From assembly GCF_000576635.1 (NCBI RefSeq), contig NZ_AVFL01000004.1, forward strand, positions 124,001 to 188,000: a stretch of DNA of 64,000 nt, in the 5' to 3' direction. The position numbers and the translations under genes are program-made. Positions 35,442 through 44,943 of this stretch are shown piece after piece; position 1 is the first letter of the stretch, and every line of letters begins with the position of its first letter. The notes under the pieces are model-generated. The model had not been told where the DNA came from. It was given only the letters and a program-made list of their open reading frames with translations, and searched no databases. The DNA is from Skermanella stibiiresistens SB22 (GTDB lineage Bacteria; Pseudomonadota; Alphaproteobacteria; Azospirillales; Azospirillaceae).

Positions 35442-37608
35442 GGCGGATGGTGCGGTTCATGCGGCGGAGCTTGCCCCGCAGCTCGGGTGACAGGGGGAGC
35501 ACCCGCTCGATACCGGTGTCCGCCGCGCGCAGCAGGCGTGCCTGTCCCAGATTGCCCCATTCGGGGGTGGCCGCCATGGCGACGCCGGTGAACCACAAAG
35601 CCACGGGATCGTCCGGGTTGCGCGCCAGGAGTTCGTTGCCGACCCGGATCGCGACCGGACCGTTGTTGGAGTTGACCAGCAGGTCGAGGAAGGGGACGGA
35701 GAGATCGACCCGGTTCGGCATCTGGTCCAGCAAGGCGTGGAGTTTCTGACCCCACGCGGGGATTTCCCACTCGCGCAGCCGGTCGAGTTGGGGGTCTCCC
35801 ATCTTGGTCGCGAGTTCGTCGCGCATGATCAAAGACAAGGATTTCAGCCGCATGCTCGATGGAAGATCGGCGATGTGCCGGTCGACCGCCCGCATCAGCG
35901 CCTCGAACCAGAAGACCTCGTTGGCCGTCAGGGGTTGCCCGCGCTCGCCCTTGGCCGCCAGATCATGCGTCAGATCCAGGGCTATCCACCAGAGATGCGC
36001 GCCACCCTGTCCGCCATCGGAGATCAGATGGGGGGGCAGGTCGGGCGTCGGGCCGCGGCCCTCCCTGAGCACCGCCAGCAGGCGTTCGGAGTCGAACGCC
36101 ACGCGCAGCGTCAAGGCCGATCCGGCGGCGAGCGCCAGGGCGACCGCCAGGGCGGCGCCCGTCATCAGGGAACGTCCCGCCACGCGGGTGGCGAGCCACG
36201 GCACCGGACCGTCCCGCCGTCTCGCGCCGCCCGCCGTCGCGGCGAACGCGACCGCCTGGAATGGGACGGCGATGGGCAAGGTGAACCAAGCGGCCATCAA
36301 ACCGGCGATGGCGACCCAGACGGCGCAAACGAGGCCATCCGAGCGCCGCCGCGCGCACAGGATCGCCGTGATGGGAAGCGCCAGCACGAGAAGGGCACCC
36401 GGCAGCCCCGTCGACAGCAAGGCCTCGAGATAGGTGTCGTGGGTATGGAAGGCTCCACCGCCGGTGTTCTCGAGCGACTGCTGCCATGTCTCCGTGACGG
36501 CCCGGACATCCCGCACCTCGTCCAGGTACCGGAAGAGCACGTCGTTGAAGGCTCCCCAGCCGGTTCCGTGCGCCAGCAGCATGGGGTCGGAGCGGAGCGC
36601 CCGGAACGCGACCTCGATCATCTCGGTGCGCGACAGGGGTGATTCGAGACCCTTTTGCGTGCCGAGCCAGTACATGCCGGCGGGAACGGCGATCGTGGAA
36701 CCCAACGCCGCCAGCATCGCCAGGGCGCGCCAATGACGGCGGTTCCGAACCAGCGGCGAGAGCGCGAGCAGGGCGGGAATGGCGACGACGGCGATTCCCA
36801 TCGCCGTCTTGTTCTGCGATGTGGCGACGATCGCGCCACCCAGGCCCACCGCCACCAGCGCGCGCAGCGGGCCGGAGTCGCGCGTCAGCCGGAGCAGCGT
36901 GGGTCCGGCCATCGGGATGCCGGCCAGCCGTTTCCTCAGCGGCGCCGGCCACCGGATACCGGAGTCGCCCGCGACGATGACGATGACGAAGAGGCCCAGG
37001 ACGGCCGCGAATTCCGGCCAGACGACCGGCCTCCAGGGGGAGCCGATCGGTTCGCTGATGTTGAGGCCCATCAGGATGAGCCCGGTCACGGTGGCGGAGC
37101 CGACGATCGCGCGCCTGATCGCGCGGATCGGCCAGACCGCCAGCGCCAGCGCCGTGAGAGCCGCGAGCGCCGCGTACCACAAGGCTCCTTCGCCGGTCTG
37201 GGGCGGACCCATCAGCGATCGCGCCGGCAGGGGGGTGGCGAGCGACGCGATCATCGACCAGAGCGATATCGCCAGGGTGACCAGCGTCAGGGGATGGGTC
37301 ACGGCACCGGCGACCCGGTGGCCCGTCGCTGCCATGAAGGCGAGGCACAGTGTCGCGGCGGCCCCGGCGGCCAGCAGTGCCGCGACCACGGGTTCGGACT
37401 GGTACCAGACGCCGAAGGCGAAGGGCTTCAACGCCGGGATGAAGATGAGGAACGACAGGGACACGATCAGGCCGGCCGCGGGGGACAACCAATTCCACGG
37501 GGTTTGAGGCACGGCGTCGTCCACCCCGGAAACATGGGGGACACCCGGGGCGCGATCCTCGTCTGGGGACGGTGGGGCGCTTTTCGGCATGTGCGTTCTC
37601 GCTGACAC
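35434..37608 (-). CDS. O-antigen ligase-like membrane protein with a C-terminal repeat-rich domain
   Basis: Inner-membrane protein with about 10-12 helices in residues 30-500, followed by a soluble periplasmic C-terminal region of about 200 residues. The large loop has the family motif GWGAFNDVLFRYL and THDTYLEALLSTGLPG. GTG at 37608 (724 residues, GAGG 8 bases upstream) is preferred over ATG at 37743, whose extra leader is basic and low in hydrophobicity. The C-terminal region, with pieces such as ELLARNPDDPVALWF, resembles a TPR-like segment. It is the second protein of this kind in the window, and the hydrolase gene is coupled downstream. Ligase or polymerase function cannot be separated by sequence. 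Confidence 0.82.
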   Translation of the reverse strand: MSARTHMPKSAPPSPDEDRAPGVPHVSGVDDAVPQTPWNWLSPAAGLIVSLSFLIFIPALKPFAFGVWYQSEPVVAALLAAGAAATLCLAFMAATGHRVAGAVTHPLTLVTLAISLWSMIASLATPLPARSLMGPPQTGEGALWYAALAALTALALAVWPIRAIRRAIVGSATVTGLILMGLNISEPIGSPWRPVVWPEFAAVLGLFVIVIVAGDSGIRWPAPLRKRLAGIPMAGPTLLRLTRDSGPLRALVAVGLGGAIVATSQNKTAMGIAVVAIPALLALSPLVRNRRHWRALAMLAALGSTIAVPAGMYWLGTQKGLESPLSRTEMIEVAFRALRSDPMLLAHGTGWGAFNDVLFRYLDEVRDVRAVTETWQQSLENTGGGAFHTHDTYLEALLSTGLPGALLVLALPITAILCARRRSDGLVCAVWVAIAGLMAAWFTLPIAVPFQAVAFAATAGGARRRDGPVPWLATRVAGRSLMTGAALAVALALAAGSALTLRVAFDSERLLAVLREGRGPTPDLPPHLISDGGQGGAHLWWIALDLTHDLAAKGERGQPLTANEVFWFEALMRAVDRHIADLPSSMRLKSLSLIMRDELATKMGDPQLDRLREWEIPAWGQKLHALLDQMPNRVDLSVPFLDLLVNSNNGPVAIRVGNELLARNPDDPVALWFTGVAMAATPEWGNLGQARLLRAADTGIERVLPLSPELRGKLRRMNRTIRHD

Positions 37609-38038
37609 CAGGTGATCCTCTCGGCGGCCCGCGGGGGCACTCAACATTGCGGTGGCGCGGACGCCGCCAAGCCGAGGCTTCCGGGGCGGCATCCTTCCCG
37701 GCACCCGCCTGATCGGATTGCGCCGGTCGTCCAATCGGCACACGCCCTCTATATCGGGCGGCGCGTTGGCTACTATCGTGACGAGAACTAAACTTTACAT
37801 TAACGCTGTTTTTAGGCATCGAGCCTTGGTTGGCGCATCCTTAGTGTTTCAAACTTTTCATCATATTCCGATAATCACCCTTGGGATGTGGCTCGCATGA
37901 CACAAATCCGGTTAGTTGTGCAGCTATGCACTCATCACGATTATCAGAGCTTGCTAGTTTCCTCCTGATTGTTTAGTGGTTAGGTACGCAGTTCGAAATT
38001 TGTAGAACGTTGCCGCATTCGCCGCAGGGGGCTCATTA
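37609..38038. other. Divergent spacer before the autotransporter gene
   Basis: 430 bp without a credible gene. The stretch about 37780-37990 is AT-rich against the GC-rich surroundings, as expected for a divergent promoter region. The autotransporter start has AGGGGG about 8 bases upstream. No operator, repeat or terminator was recognised. Confidence 0.5.
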
Positions 38039-40672
38039 ATGTTGATTAACCGACGTCATAGGCAGCAGGCGGTCTTGCTTGCAACCACATCCGTATTCGC
38101 CTTCAGCGCCGTATTCTCCGGCGTGAGCAGCGCTTACGCGGAGGTCAGACAGGTCACGGCCGTGGCGACGGTCACCACGGCGACGACCGTCGCGGCGAAC
38201 AGGACCATTGTCGGCACCGACAACGCTCCCGTCGCGCTGGAGCTGGTCAGTGGCGGCTCGATCAAGAACGAAGGCACGATCCGCGGCGTGAACGCCTCGG
38301 CCATCGTCGTCACCGGCGTCGCCTCGGCGGGTACGCGGATCGAGAACGACGGCACGATCGAGGCCAGCCGGAACGTCGGCAACACGGCGCGCGACATCGC
38401 GGCGATCTACGTCGCCAGCCGGGCCGAGATCATCAACAACGCCAAGGGCGTCATCAAGGGCACCGGCGGCGCCGACGGCATCATCGTGGCGACCAACGTG
38501 GCCGGCATCGACACGGCCGGCACGACGATCACCAACGCGGGCACGATCTCCAGCGACAGCGGCAACGCGATCTCCGTGTATGGGGCGATGCGCAGCATCA
38601 CCAACAGCGGAACGATCATTTCCGAAACCGGCACGGCGATCTATCTGGGCGCGGACGGCGCCATCACCGATGGGATCACCAACTCCGGGACGATCCAGGG
38701 CGGCGCCAGCGATGGCTCGGGCAAGGCGATCGACGCCTCGCTCAGCAAGGCGAACCTGACGATCAACAATTCCGGCAAGATCGTCGGCCAGATCCTGTTC
38801 GGCTCGGGCACCGACGTCCTGAACATCACCGGTGGCAGCATCACCGGCAATGTCAGCGGCGACGGCAAGGACACGGTCAATTTCGATCTGGGCACCGGAT
38901 CGTTCACCACCGGCGGCACGTTCTCCGGCATCGGCACGCTCAACGCGAAGACCGGCACGACGACGCTGGCGCAGGCCGTCACCGGTGCCACCGCCTTCAA
39001 CATCAGCTCCGGCGCCACGGTCAAGCAGCAGGCCGCCATCGCCGCCGCGACGGTGACCAACGCCGGCACCCTCAACGTCGGCGCGTCGAAGCAGACGATC
39101 ACCGGCAATTACGTTCAGACCGGCACCTTGGCGCTCACGATCACCGACGCCGCGTCGGGTTCCTTGTCCGTCTCGGGCACGGCCAACGTCGCTGGCAAGG
39201 TCGCGCCGGACACCAAGGCGTCGCGGACGCTTTCGATCGCTCCGGGCGCCTCGTTCACGGTCCTCGAATCGACGGGCGCCCTCACGGTGGCCTCGAGCAC
39301 CAGCGTGGACGGCACGAACACGCTTGAGAAGTTCGCCCTCTCGCAGAGCGGCAACCTGCTGAAACTCGTTCGTGAATCGGGTCTCGCTCCGGACTCGACG
39401 GTCAAGAAGACGCTGGACGGCATCACCAACGGCACCATCGTGACCGTGGGCAGTCCTTCGGTTGCCGCGACGTCGGCGGCGCTCTCCACCGCTCTGACCA
39501 CGATCGTGAATTCATCGACTGGCCTTCAGGGCAGCATCACCAGGGTTGGCGCCACCACGCCGATGGGCAGTATCCTGTCGGTCTTGCAGAACCCCACGGT
39601 CGTCATCGGCGGCCAGACGGTCACGCTCACCCCGGCCCAAGTCAGTGACATCGTCTCGCAGTACGTCACGGAATTGACGCCCGACTTCAGCATCAGCTCG
39701 ACCAGCGCTGGCGTTTCCAACGCCATCGGCGCGTCGTCCTCGACGACGGTCAGCAACCGCGTGGCCTCCCTCCGCTCGCAGGACAGCCAGACGGGTATGG
39801 CCGCCGGTGACATGGTGGGTCGTGGCATCGAAATGTGGGCGCTGCCCTACCTCTCGACCTTCACGCAGGATCTGAAGGACGGCGTGTCCGGCTACAAGGC
39901 CGACACCCGCGGCTTGACGGTCGGCGCCGATACGGTGGTCGCCGACAACCTCCGTGTCGGTTTGGCCCTCGGCTACGCCACCACCGACATCGATGGCAAG
40001 AACCAATCGGTCGGCGACAAGTCGGAAGTCGACAGCTATCAGGCGACCTTGTACGCCAGCTACAACCCGGCTCCCTTCTACGTGGACGCCCAACTGGGCT
40101 ACGGCTTCAGCAACAACGACCAGACCCGCCGGTTCAGTGTCACCCAGCCGTCGAGCGGCTTCAGCTCGATCGAGAACCTCACGGCCGACTACGACTCGTC
40201 CTCCTACCGCGCCCGTATCACCGGTGGCATGACCAAGACCTTCAGCGGTGTCGAACTGACCCCGAGCTTGTTCTTGCAGTATGCCTACTCCGAGACGGAC
40301 AGCTACAAGGAGACCGGTTCGAACGGTGCCGCGATGAACTCCTCGGACACCACCTCGGTCCAGGGCGGCATCGGCCTGCGCATCGCTTACCCGGTGGCCA
40401 TCGACGGCGGTCGCCTGATCCCGGAACTGCGCGTTGGCTTCACGCGGGAATTCAACGACGACGCTCCCAGCACCGGGTTCAGCCTCGTCAACCTGCCGGA
40501 GCTGAGCTCGACCATCACCGGGGCCAAGCCGAGCCAGAACATCTACAACGTTGGTCTGGGTTTGACCTTCCTGTCGAACGACAAGCTTTCGATCTCTGGC
40601 AACTACGACTACCAGGGTACGGACTCCAGCGACGGTCACGTCGGCTACGTTCGTCTCCGCTACAAGTTCTGA
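38039..40672 (+). CDS. Autotransporter (type V secretion) with beta-helix-like passenger
   Basis: 877-residue outer-membrane protein. The signal peptide ends near SSAYAE (residue 34). A passenger of Thr/Gly/Asn-rich repeats follows, built around NxGTI units (INNSGKI, ITNAGTI, TNSGTI), consistent with a right-handed beta-helix. The last 280 or so residues form a 12-strand barrel that begins around MWALPYLSTF and ends in YVRLRYKF, the C-terminal Phe of the Bam signal. No protease or adhesin-specific motif was seen in the passenger, so its activity is unknown. It carries an intrinsic terminator 57 bp after the stop and so forms a single-gene transcript, perhaps adhesive. Confidence 0.9.
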   Translation: MLINRRHRQQAVLLATTSVFAFSAVFSGVSSAYAEVRQVTAVATVTTATTVAANRTIVGTDNAPVALELVSGGSIKNEGTIRGVNASAIVVTGVASAGTRIENDGTIEASRNVGNTARDIAAIYVASRAEIINNAKGVIKGTGGADGIIVATNVAGIDTAGTTITNAGTISSDSGNAISVYGAMRSITNSGTIISETGTAIYLGADGAITDGITNSGTIQGGASDGSGKAIDASLSKANLTINNSGKIVGQILFGSGTDVLNITGGSITGNVSGDGKDTVNFDLGTGSFTTGGTFSGIGTLNAKTGTTTLAQAVTGATAFNISSGATVKQQAAIAAATVTNAGTLNVGASKQTITGNYVQTGTLALTITDAASGSLSVSGTANVAGKVAPDTKASRTLSIAPGASFTVLESTGALTVASSTSVDGTNTLEKFALSQSGNLLKLVRESGLAPDSTVKKTLDGITNGTIVTVGSPSVAATSAALSTALTTIVNSSTGLQGSITRVGATTPMGSILSVLQNPTVVIGGQTVTLTPAQVSDIVSQYVTELTPDFSISSTSAGVSNAIGASSSTTVSNRVASLRSQDSQTGMAAGDMVGRGIEMWALPYLSTFTQDLKDGVSGYKADTRGLTVGADTVVADNLRVGLALGYATTDIDGKNQSVGDKSEVDSYQATLYASYNPAPFYVDAQLGYGFSNNDQTRRFSVTQPSSGFSSIENLTADYDSSSYRARITGGMTKTFSGVELTPSLFLQYAYSETDSYKETGSNGAAMNSSDTTSVQGGIGLRIAYPVAIDGGRLIPELRVGFTREFNDDAPSTGFSLVNLPELSSTITGAKPSQNIYNVGLGLTFLSNDKLSISGNYDYQGTDSSDGHVGYVRLRYKF

Positions 40673-40728
40673 TCTCGACCGCTTCAGCTTCGGCTGGAGC
40701 GTTGAGGACCGGAATTCAAGCCGGACAG

Positions 40729-40754
40729 GGGCTCCATCCTTCGGGATGGGGTCC
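40729..40754 (+). terminator. Rho-independent terminator after the autotransporter
   Basis: An 11-bp stem (40729-40739 with 40744-40754, including two G-T pairs) closed by a TTCG tetraloop, followed by a T-containing stretch. It ends the autotransporter transcript 45 bp before the next gene. Confidence 0.75.
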
Positions 40755-40798
40755 TTGCTCGTTTCTAGGGTCACGTTCCTCCTGGCAAGGATCTCTGC

Positions 40799-43243
40799 TT
40801 GAGACCTTCGACACTCTCGCGCCCGCTGTCCGCCGCCTTGGTTCTCGCCATCTTCCTGGCAGTCGTTGGAAGCCCAACTCCGGCTTGGGCGGTCGAACCG
40901 GACTGGCGCGTCCGCCTGACACGCGCGGCATCGGCCAAGGCTTTCGGCATCGAGGCGCTGTCGGTGCCGAACAACCTGTTCAAGGCCGAGGCCTTCGAGG
41001 AGGCCGAGGAGATAACGGCCGATCTCGCGGCGGGGTTGGCAAACCCGATCGAAACCGTCACCAGCGGGGCTGCGTTCGTCGACCGGGTGTCGGCGAGGCT
41101 CCGGCTTGACGAAATCGCGGACAAGATGTGGGAGTGGGGACGCTCCAGAACCTCCGATTCGGCGCAGCGCACGCTGGATGCCACGCTGACAGCCTATGCC
41201 GCGGGGGTCGGCGCCCTTCTGGCGGGGGTTCCCGCCGCTCCGTCCCCCCGCGACATTTCAGCCCTGCTTGACGACCTCGCGTCCGGTGGCCCCACCGCGG
41301 CGACCTTGAAGGCGGTCGGTGGTGCTGCCACTGGGGACGCCATGCGGTCATTGGCTCCGTCGCTGATCCGGACGGCGATCACCCTGATCGATGATCTCCG
41401 GGGTCGGGCCGCCATCGATTTCGGTGGTGCCAGGATTTGGGAGGCTCCGGGGGGAAAGATGATCATTGGGACATTGGGTCACGACCACCACCGGATCGGT
41501 CCGGACGTGATCCTGATCCTGGATCCCGGTGGCGACGACACCTACGAATTCACCGGGCCGGTGGTGAACGGCCAATTGACCATCATCGATCTCGCGGGTG
41601 CCGACCACTATGCCGGTGGGGCTCTGGCGGTCCGGTCCTTCACGGCGGTGATCGATCTCGACGGTGACGACATCCACCAAGGGGGCGTGGGAGCCCAGGC
41701 CGCCGCTTTGGGCGGGGTTGCCCTGCTGATCGATCGGACAGGTCACGACCGCTATCTCGCCACCCGCTTCGCCCAAGCGGCCGCCGCCGAGGGCGTCGCC
41801 GTCCTGATCGACGGCACCGGGGACGACCTTTACGATATCGGCGACCGGGGGCAGGGGTTCGGTCAGGTCGGAGGGCTGGCGGTGCTGTGGGATCTCGCCG
41901 GCGCCGACGGCTATGTCGCGTCGGGACCTCAGGATACCATCGGCCGTGACGGCGGCATCAGTCTGGCTCAGGGAATGGCGGCAGGCTTGCGGTCGACCCA
42001 TGGCGGCGGGATCGGGATCCTGCGCGACGATTCGGGCGACGACACCTATGCCGTCGAGATGTTCGGGCAGGGGGCGGGATACTTCCACGGCATCGGCGTG
42101 CTGCTGGACGGTGCCGGCGACGATCGATACCAGGGTACCCGGTACGTCCAGGGCGCCGGCGTCCATGGCGCCATCGGGCTCCTGACCGATGCGGGAGGTA
42201 ACGACGGCCATGTCGCCCGGCAGGGTGTCGGACAGGGCATGGGGCTCGACTTGGGCTTGGGCGCGCTCGTGGATGATGGCGGCGACGACGCTTACGAGGC
42301 CGGCGACCTGGCGCAGGGAGCGGGCACCGCGAACGGCATCGGTTTCCTGCTCGATGGCGGTGGTTCCGACCGTTTCTCGCTTGGCGCCGATGGGTGGGGA
42401 CAGGACCATGTCGCGCGTGGCTTGCCGGGACCGGGTTTCCTGCTCGGCGCCGATCCGGAAGACCGCTTCATCCGCGCTGGCGAGTCCATCGCCGTCGATC
42501 TCGATCGGCCCGAAGGACCCGCCGGCGGTGCCCCCTACCGGCGCGACGCCTCCAGCGACTACGCCTGTCCTCCGCCCCCGCCGGAAACGCTGGCGAACGA
42601 GATGCATGGCGAGGATGATCCGGCATCCCTGCTCCAGCGCGCCGCTCCGATGCATGGCGCTGGCGAGGTCGCGTTGGCCGCCTGGCGTTCCCTGGGGCGT
42701 TGGCTGCCGGATCGTCTGCCGGCGCTGCTCAGGGCTGTGCCCGACCGGGATTTCGCGACCGGCTTCTCGCTCCTCCAGGTCGTCCGTTGCCGGGCGTTGA
42801 CGTCGGACGCTGGCTTCCGGCGGGCGATAAGGGACGGCGTGGCGAGCGACCTCGCGGCGCGCCAACCCGTGGGCCAACCCTGGCTTCACGCCCGCTTGCT
42901 GGCCCTGGGCGACCCGGCCGTGGATGGCCAATCGTCCAGGATCGGTGTCGAGCTTCTGGCGGCGCACCCGGCCTGTTCCGCCCGCGTTGGCGCGCTGGAA
43001 CTCGCCATTCTGGAGAGTGAGGCGGGAAAGCCCGTGGAGGTGACCGCTCCCGACTGGCTGGCGGCGTTGATCGGCAAGGCTCTCGCCGACCCCTGCCTGC
43101 GGCTCACGGCCGCGGCGGTGCGGCTTCTCGATCGGATCGGCGATCCGGCGCTGACCGCGCGCTTCACCGATCAGGTCCAGGCATTGCCGCGTTTCCTGTC
43201 CGATCCCGTCCTCCGCGCGACGTTGTCCCCCCGGTCGCCATGA
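40799..43243 (+). CDS. Secreted protein with tandem Asp/Gly repeats, unknown function
   Basis: I do not recognise an assigned family. TTG at 40799 (AAGGAT about 7 bases upstream) gives 814 residues with a signal peptide cleaved near AWAVE. Residues about 235-545 contain at least eight repeats of a pattern of roughly 30-38 residues of the form GDDxY followed by QG..G..G..LLxDxxG (GGDDTYEF, DGTGDDLYDIG, DSGDDTYAVE, DGAGDDRYQG, DGGDDAYEAG), suggesting a beta-helix with calcium-binding Asp turns. Flanks on both sides are helical. It follows the autotransporter on the same strand but after a terminator. It may be an exported envelope or matrix protein. No catalytic motif was seen. Confidence 0.75.
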   Translation: MRPSTLSRPLSAALVLAIFLAVVGSPTPAWAVEPDWRVRLTRAASAKAFGIEALSVPNNLFKAEAFEEAEEITADLAAGLANPIETVTSGAAFVDRVSARLRLDEIADKMWEWGRSRTSDSAQRTLDATLTAYAAGVGALLAGVPAAPSPRDISALLDDLASGGPTAATLKAVGGAATGDAMRSLAPSLIRTAITLIDDLRGRAAIDFGGARIWEAPGGKMIIGTLGHDHHRIGPDVILILDPGGDDTYEFTGPVVNGQLTIIDLAGADHYAGGALAVRSFTAVIDLDGDDIHQGGVGAQAAALGGVALLIDRTGHDRYLATRFAQAAAAEGVAVLIDGTGDDLYDIGDRGQGFGQVGGLAVLWDLAGADGYVASGPQDTIGRDGGISLAQGMAAGLRSTHGGGIGILRDDSGDDTYAVEMFGQGAGYFHGIGVLLDGAGDDRYQGTRYVQGAGVHGAIGLLTDAGGNDGHVARQGVGQGMGLDLGLGALVDDGGDDAYEAGDLAQGAGTANGIGFLLDGGGSDRFSLGADGWGQDHVARGLPGPGFLLGADPEDRFIRAGESIAVDLDRPEGPAGGAPYRRDASSDYACPPPPPETLANEMHGEDDPASLLQRAAPMHGAGEVALAAWRSLGRWLPDRLPALLRAVPDRDFATGFSLLQVVRCRALTSDAGFRRAIRDGVASDLAARQPVGQPWLHARLLALGDPAVDGQSSRIGVELLAAHPACSARVGALELAILESEAGKPVEVTAPDWLAALIGKALADPCLRLTAAAVRLLDRIGDPALTARFTDQVQALPRFLSDPVLRATLSPRSP

Positions 43244-43281
43244 CCGTGCCCGTGGCGTGAACGAGATGGCGTGGCGTCCGG

Positions 43282-44943
43282 TTAGGGCACCGGCGTCATG
43301 ACCACCCACTCGCTCCACCGGTCGCTCCGCCCCGCCAGTCCAACGCGGAGTCGGACCTTGCCATAGGGCAGGATGAAGGTCTTCCAATAGGCTTGATCGA
43401 TCGGGCCGAATTCCCGCGCCGTTCCCCGCACGTCCAACTCGCCCTTCAGGCTCAGCAGCCCTTCGCCGGCCTCGTACTGGATGACATGGTCGCCGGCCTC
43501 CGCCCCGGTCCATTCCATCCGGAAACCCTGTGCGACCGCCTCGAACGGAACGGTGGCGCTGCCAGCCGGTGTCCGCCAGACCGGCGCCTCACCGTCGCCG
43601 CCACCGCTTCGAGCCCCCGGGCCGATGACGCGGCGGGTGGCGAAGGCCGCCTCCAGCGGCGCCGAGAGGCGGTCCACGATTTCGGGATGGAGCGCCGCCA
43701 GATCGCGGAGTTCGCCTGGATCCGCCGAGAGGTCGAACAGCCGGCGCGCGGCCACGGCGCCGTCACGATGGTCCAGGTGCAGTTTCCAGGGACCCTCCGC
43801 GATCGCGGTCCTGTACTCGCTGATGGCCTCCGGGTCCTCCTCCTGGAAGCCCGCCTTGCTGGTCAGCGCCATCCAGGGTTGGCCCGGGCCGATCGGGTCG
43901 GCCAGCAGGTCGCGCCCGGCCAGCGGCAGTTCCGGCTTCACGCCCAGCCGCCGCATCACCGTGGTCATGATGTCCCGATGATCGGTCCGCGCGTCTAGCA
44001 CCCGGCCTTCCCCCCGGTCTTCACCCCGATCGCTGTCCCTTCGCCTGCCGTCCGGCGGGGGCGTCCAGATGAACAAGGGGATGTGGACCAGTTCCTCGTA
44101 CAGGTGTCCGGCATGGGTGGTGGAGGCGTGGCCGACATGGCCGCGTTCCAAATGCTCGTCGCCATGGTCGGCCGTCACCACCAGGATGGTGTCGCGATCC
44201 AGTTCGCTGGCGCGGAAGAAGGCCCAAAAAGCGCCGAACCAGTCGTCGAACTCGCGATAGGTCGCCGCGTGGAGGGCGGCCACCGCCGGGGCGTCGGTCG
44301 GCTGGAAGGCGACGGTGCCGTGGCGGACCGTCGGCCGAGTCCTCACCGCCTCCATCCGTTCCCGAGCCGCCGAGTCGCCCGGCGGCAGCAGCGCGTCGAG
44401 ATCGGGCATGTGGGCCGGCGACGGCTGATAGGGCAGGTGGGTGCCGAGATAGTGATGCCACAGCACGAAGGGCGACGTCGCGCCGACCTGCCTCCCCAGC
44501 CAGGGAACCGGCTCCTCTCCCGGTTCGACGGTCAGGCCGAGGCCGCGGAAGGTGTCGATCTGCATGAAGCTTTGCAGGCCGGCGACCCGCCAGCCGGCGT
44601 CGGACAGGGTCTCCAGCGGCGTTTTCCAGTCCAGGGGCACCGTCTGGCGCTGGGCCTGGACCCCTTGCTCGAATGGTCCCGTGCCGGTCAGCACGGAGAT
44701 CACGCCCGGCGCCGTCCAGGCCGAGAGGGTGTGGTGGTTGGTGAAACGCGATCCCGACCGGGCGGCGGCCAGCAGATTGGGCGTGATGTCGGGTCGGATG
44801 AAGTCCGCGCGGAAGCTTTCCACCGTCAGCACGATGACGTTGAGCCGCTCCGGCCGCGCCAGCCGGCTCCAGGTGAGGTATCCTCCGGCGCCGAGCGCTC
44901 CGAGCGCCAGGACGAGGCTAATTGAAAACCAGCGGCGTGACAT
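43282..44943 (-). CDS. Sulfatase-fold (alkaline phosphatase superfamily) enzyme, Thr nucleophile
   Basis: Membrane-anchored periplasmic enzyme of 553 residues: an N-terminal signal anchor (about 8-28), then a sulfatase fold. Where type I sulfatases have C-x-P-S-R (modified to formylglycine), this protein has TAPGV in SAWTAPGVISVLTG, so the nucleophile position is Thr77 and the Arg is absent. The first metal-site motif is TVESFRADF, Glu not Asp. VVTADHGDEH and the following GHAGHLYEE complete the metal site. Such changes resemble phospho- or phosphoethanolamine/phosphoglycerol transferases and LtaS-like enzymes more than true sulfatases. It lies coupled to a VanZ-like protein (26-bp overlap). 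Confidence 0.82.
   Translation of the reverse strand: MSRRWFSISLVLALGALGAGGYLTWSRLARPERLNVIVLTVESFRADFIRPDITPNLLAAARSGSRFTNHHTLSAWTAPGVISVLTGTGPFEQGVQAQRQTVPLDWKTPLETLSDAGWRVAGLQSFMQIDTFRGLGLTVEPGEEPVPWLGRQVGATSPFVLWHHYLGTHLPYQPSPAHMPDLDALLPPGDSAARERMEAVRTRPTVRHGTVAFQPTDAPAVAALHAATYREFDDWFGAFWAFFRASELDRDTILVVTADHGDEHLERGHVGHASTTHAGHLYEELVHIPLFIWTPPPDGRRRDSDRGEDRGEGRVLDARTDHRDIMTTVMRRLGVKPELPLAGRDLLADPIGPGQPWMALTSKAGFQEEDPEAISEYRTAIAEGPWKLHLDHRDGAVAARRLFDLSADPGELRDLAALHPEIVDRLSAPLEAAFATRRVIGPGARSGGGDGEAPVWRTPAGSATVPFEAVAQGFRMEWTGAEAGDHVIQYEAGEGLLSLKGELDVRGTAREFGPIDQAYWKTFILPYGKVRLRVGLAGRSDRWSEWVVMTPVP

Noticed and set aside
37652-37900. 82-codon plus-strand ORF before the autotransporter
   Set aside because: No ribosome-binding site of note, no domain, and part antisense to the ligase-like gene.
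43282-44943. Arylsulfatase annotation
   Set aside because: The Cys/Ser-x-Pro-Ser-Arg site is replaced by Thr-Ala-Pro-Gly-Val, so formylglycine cannot form.
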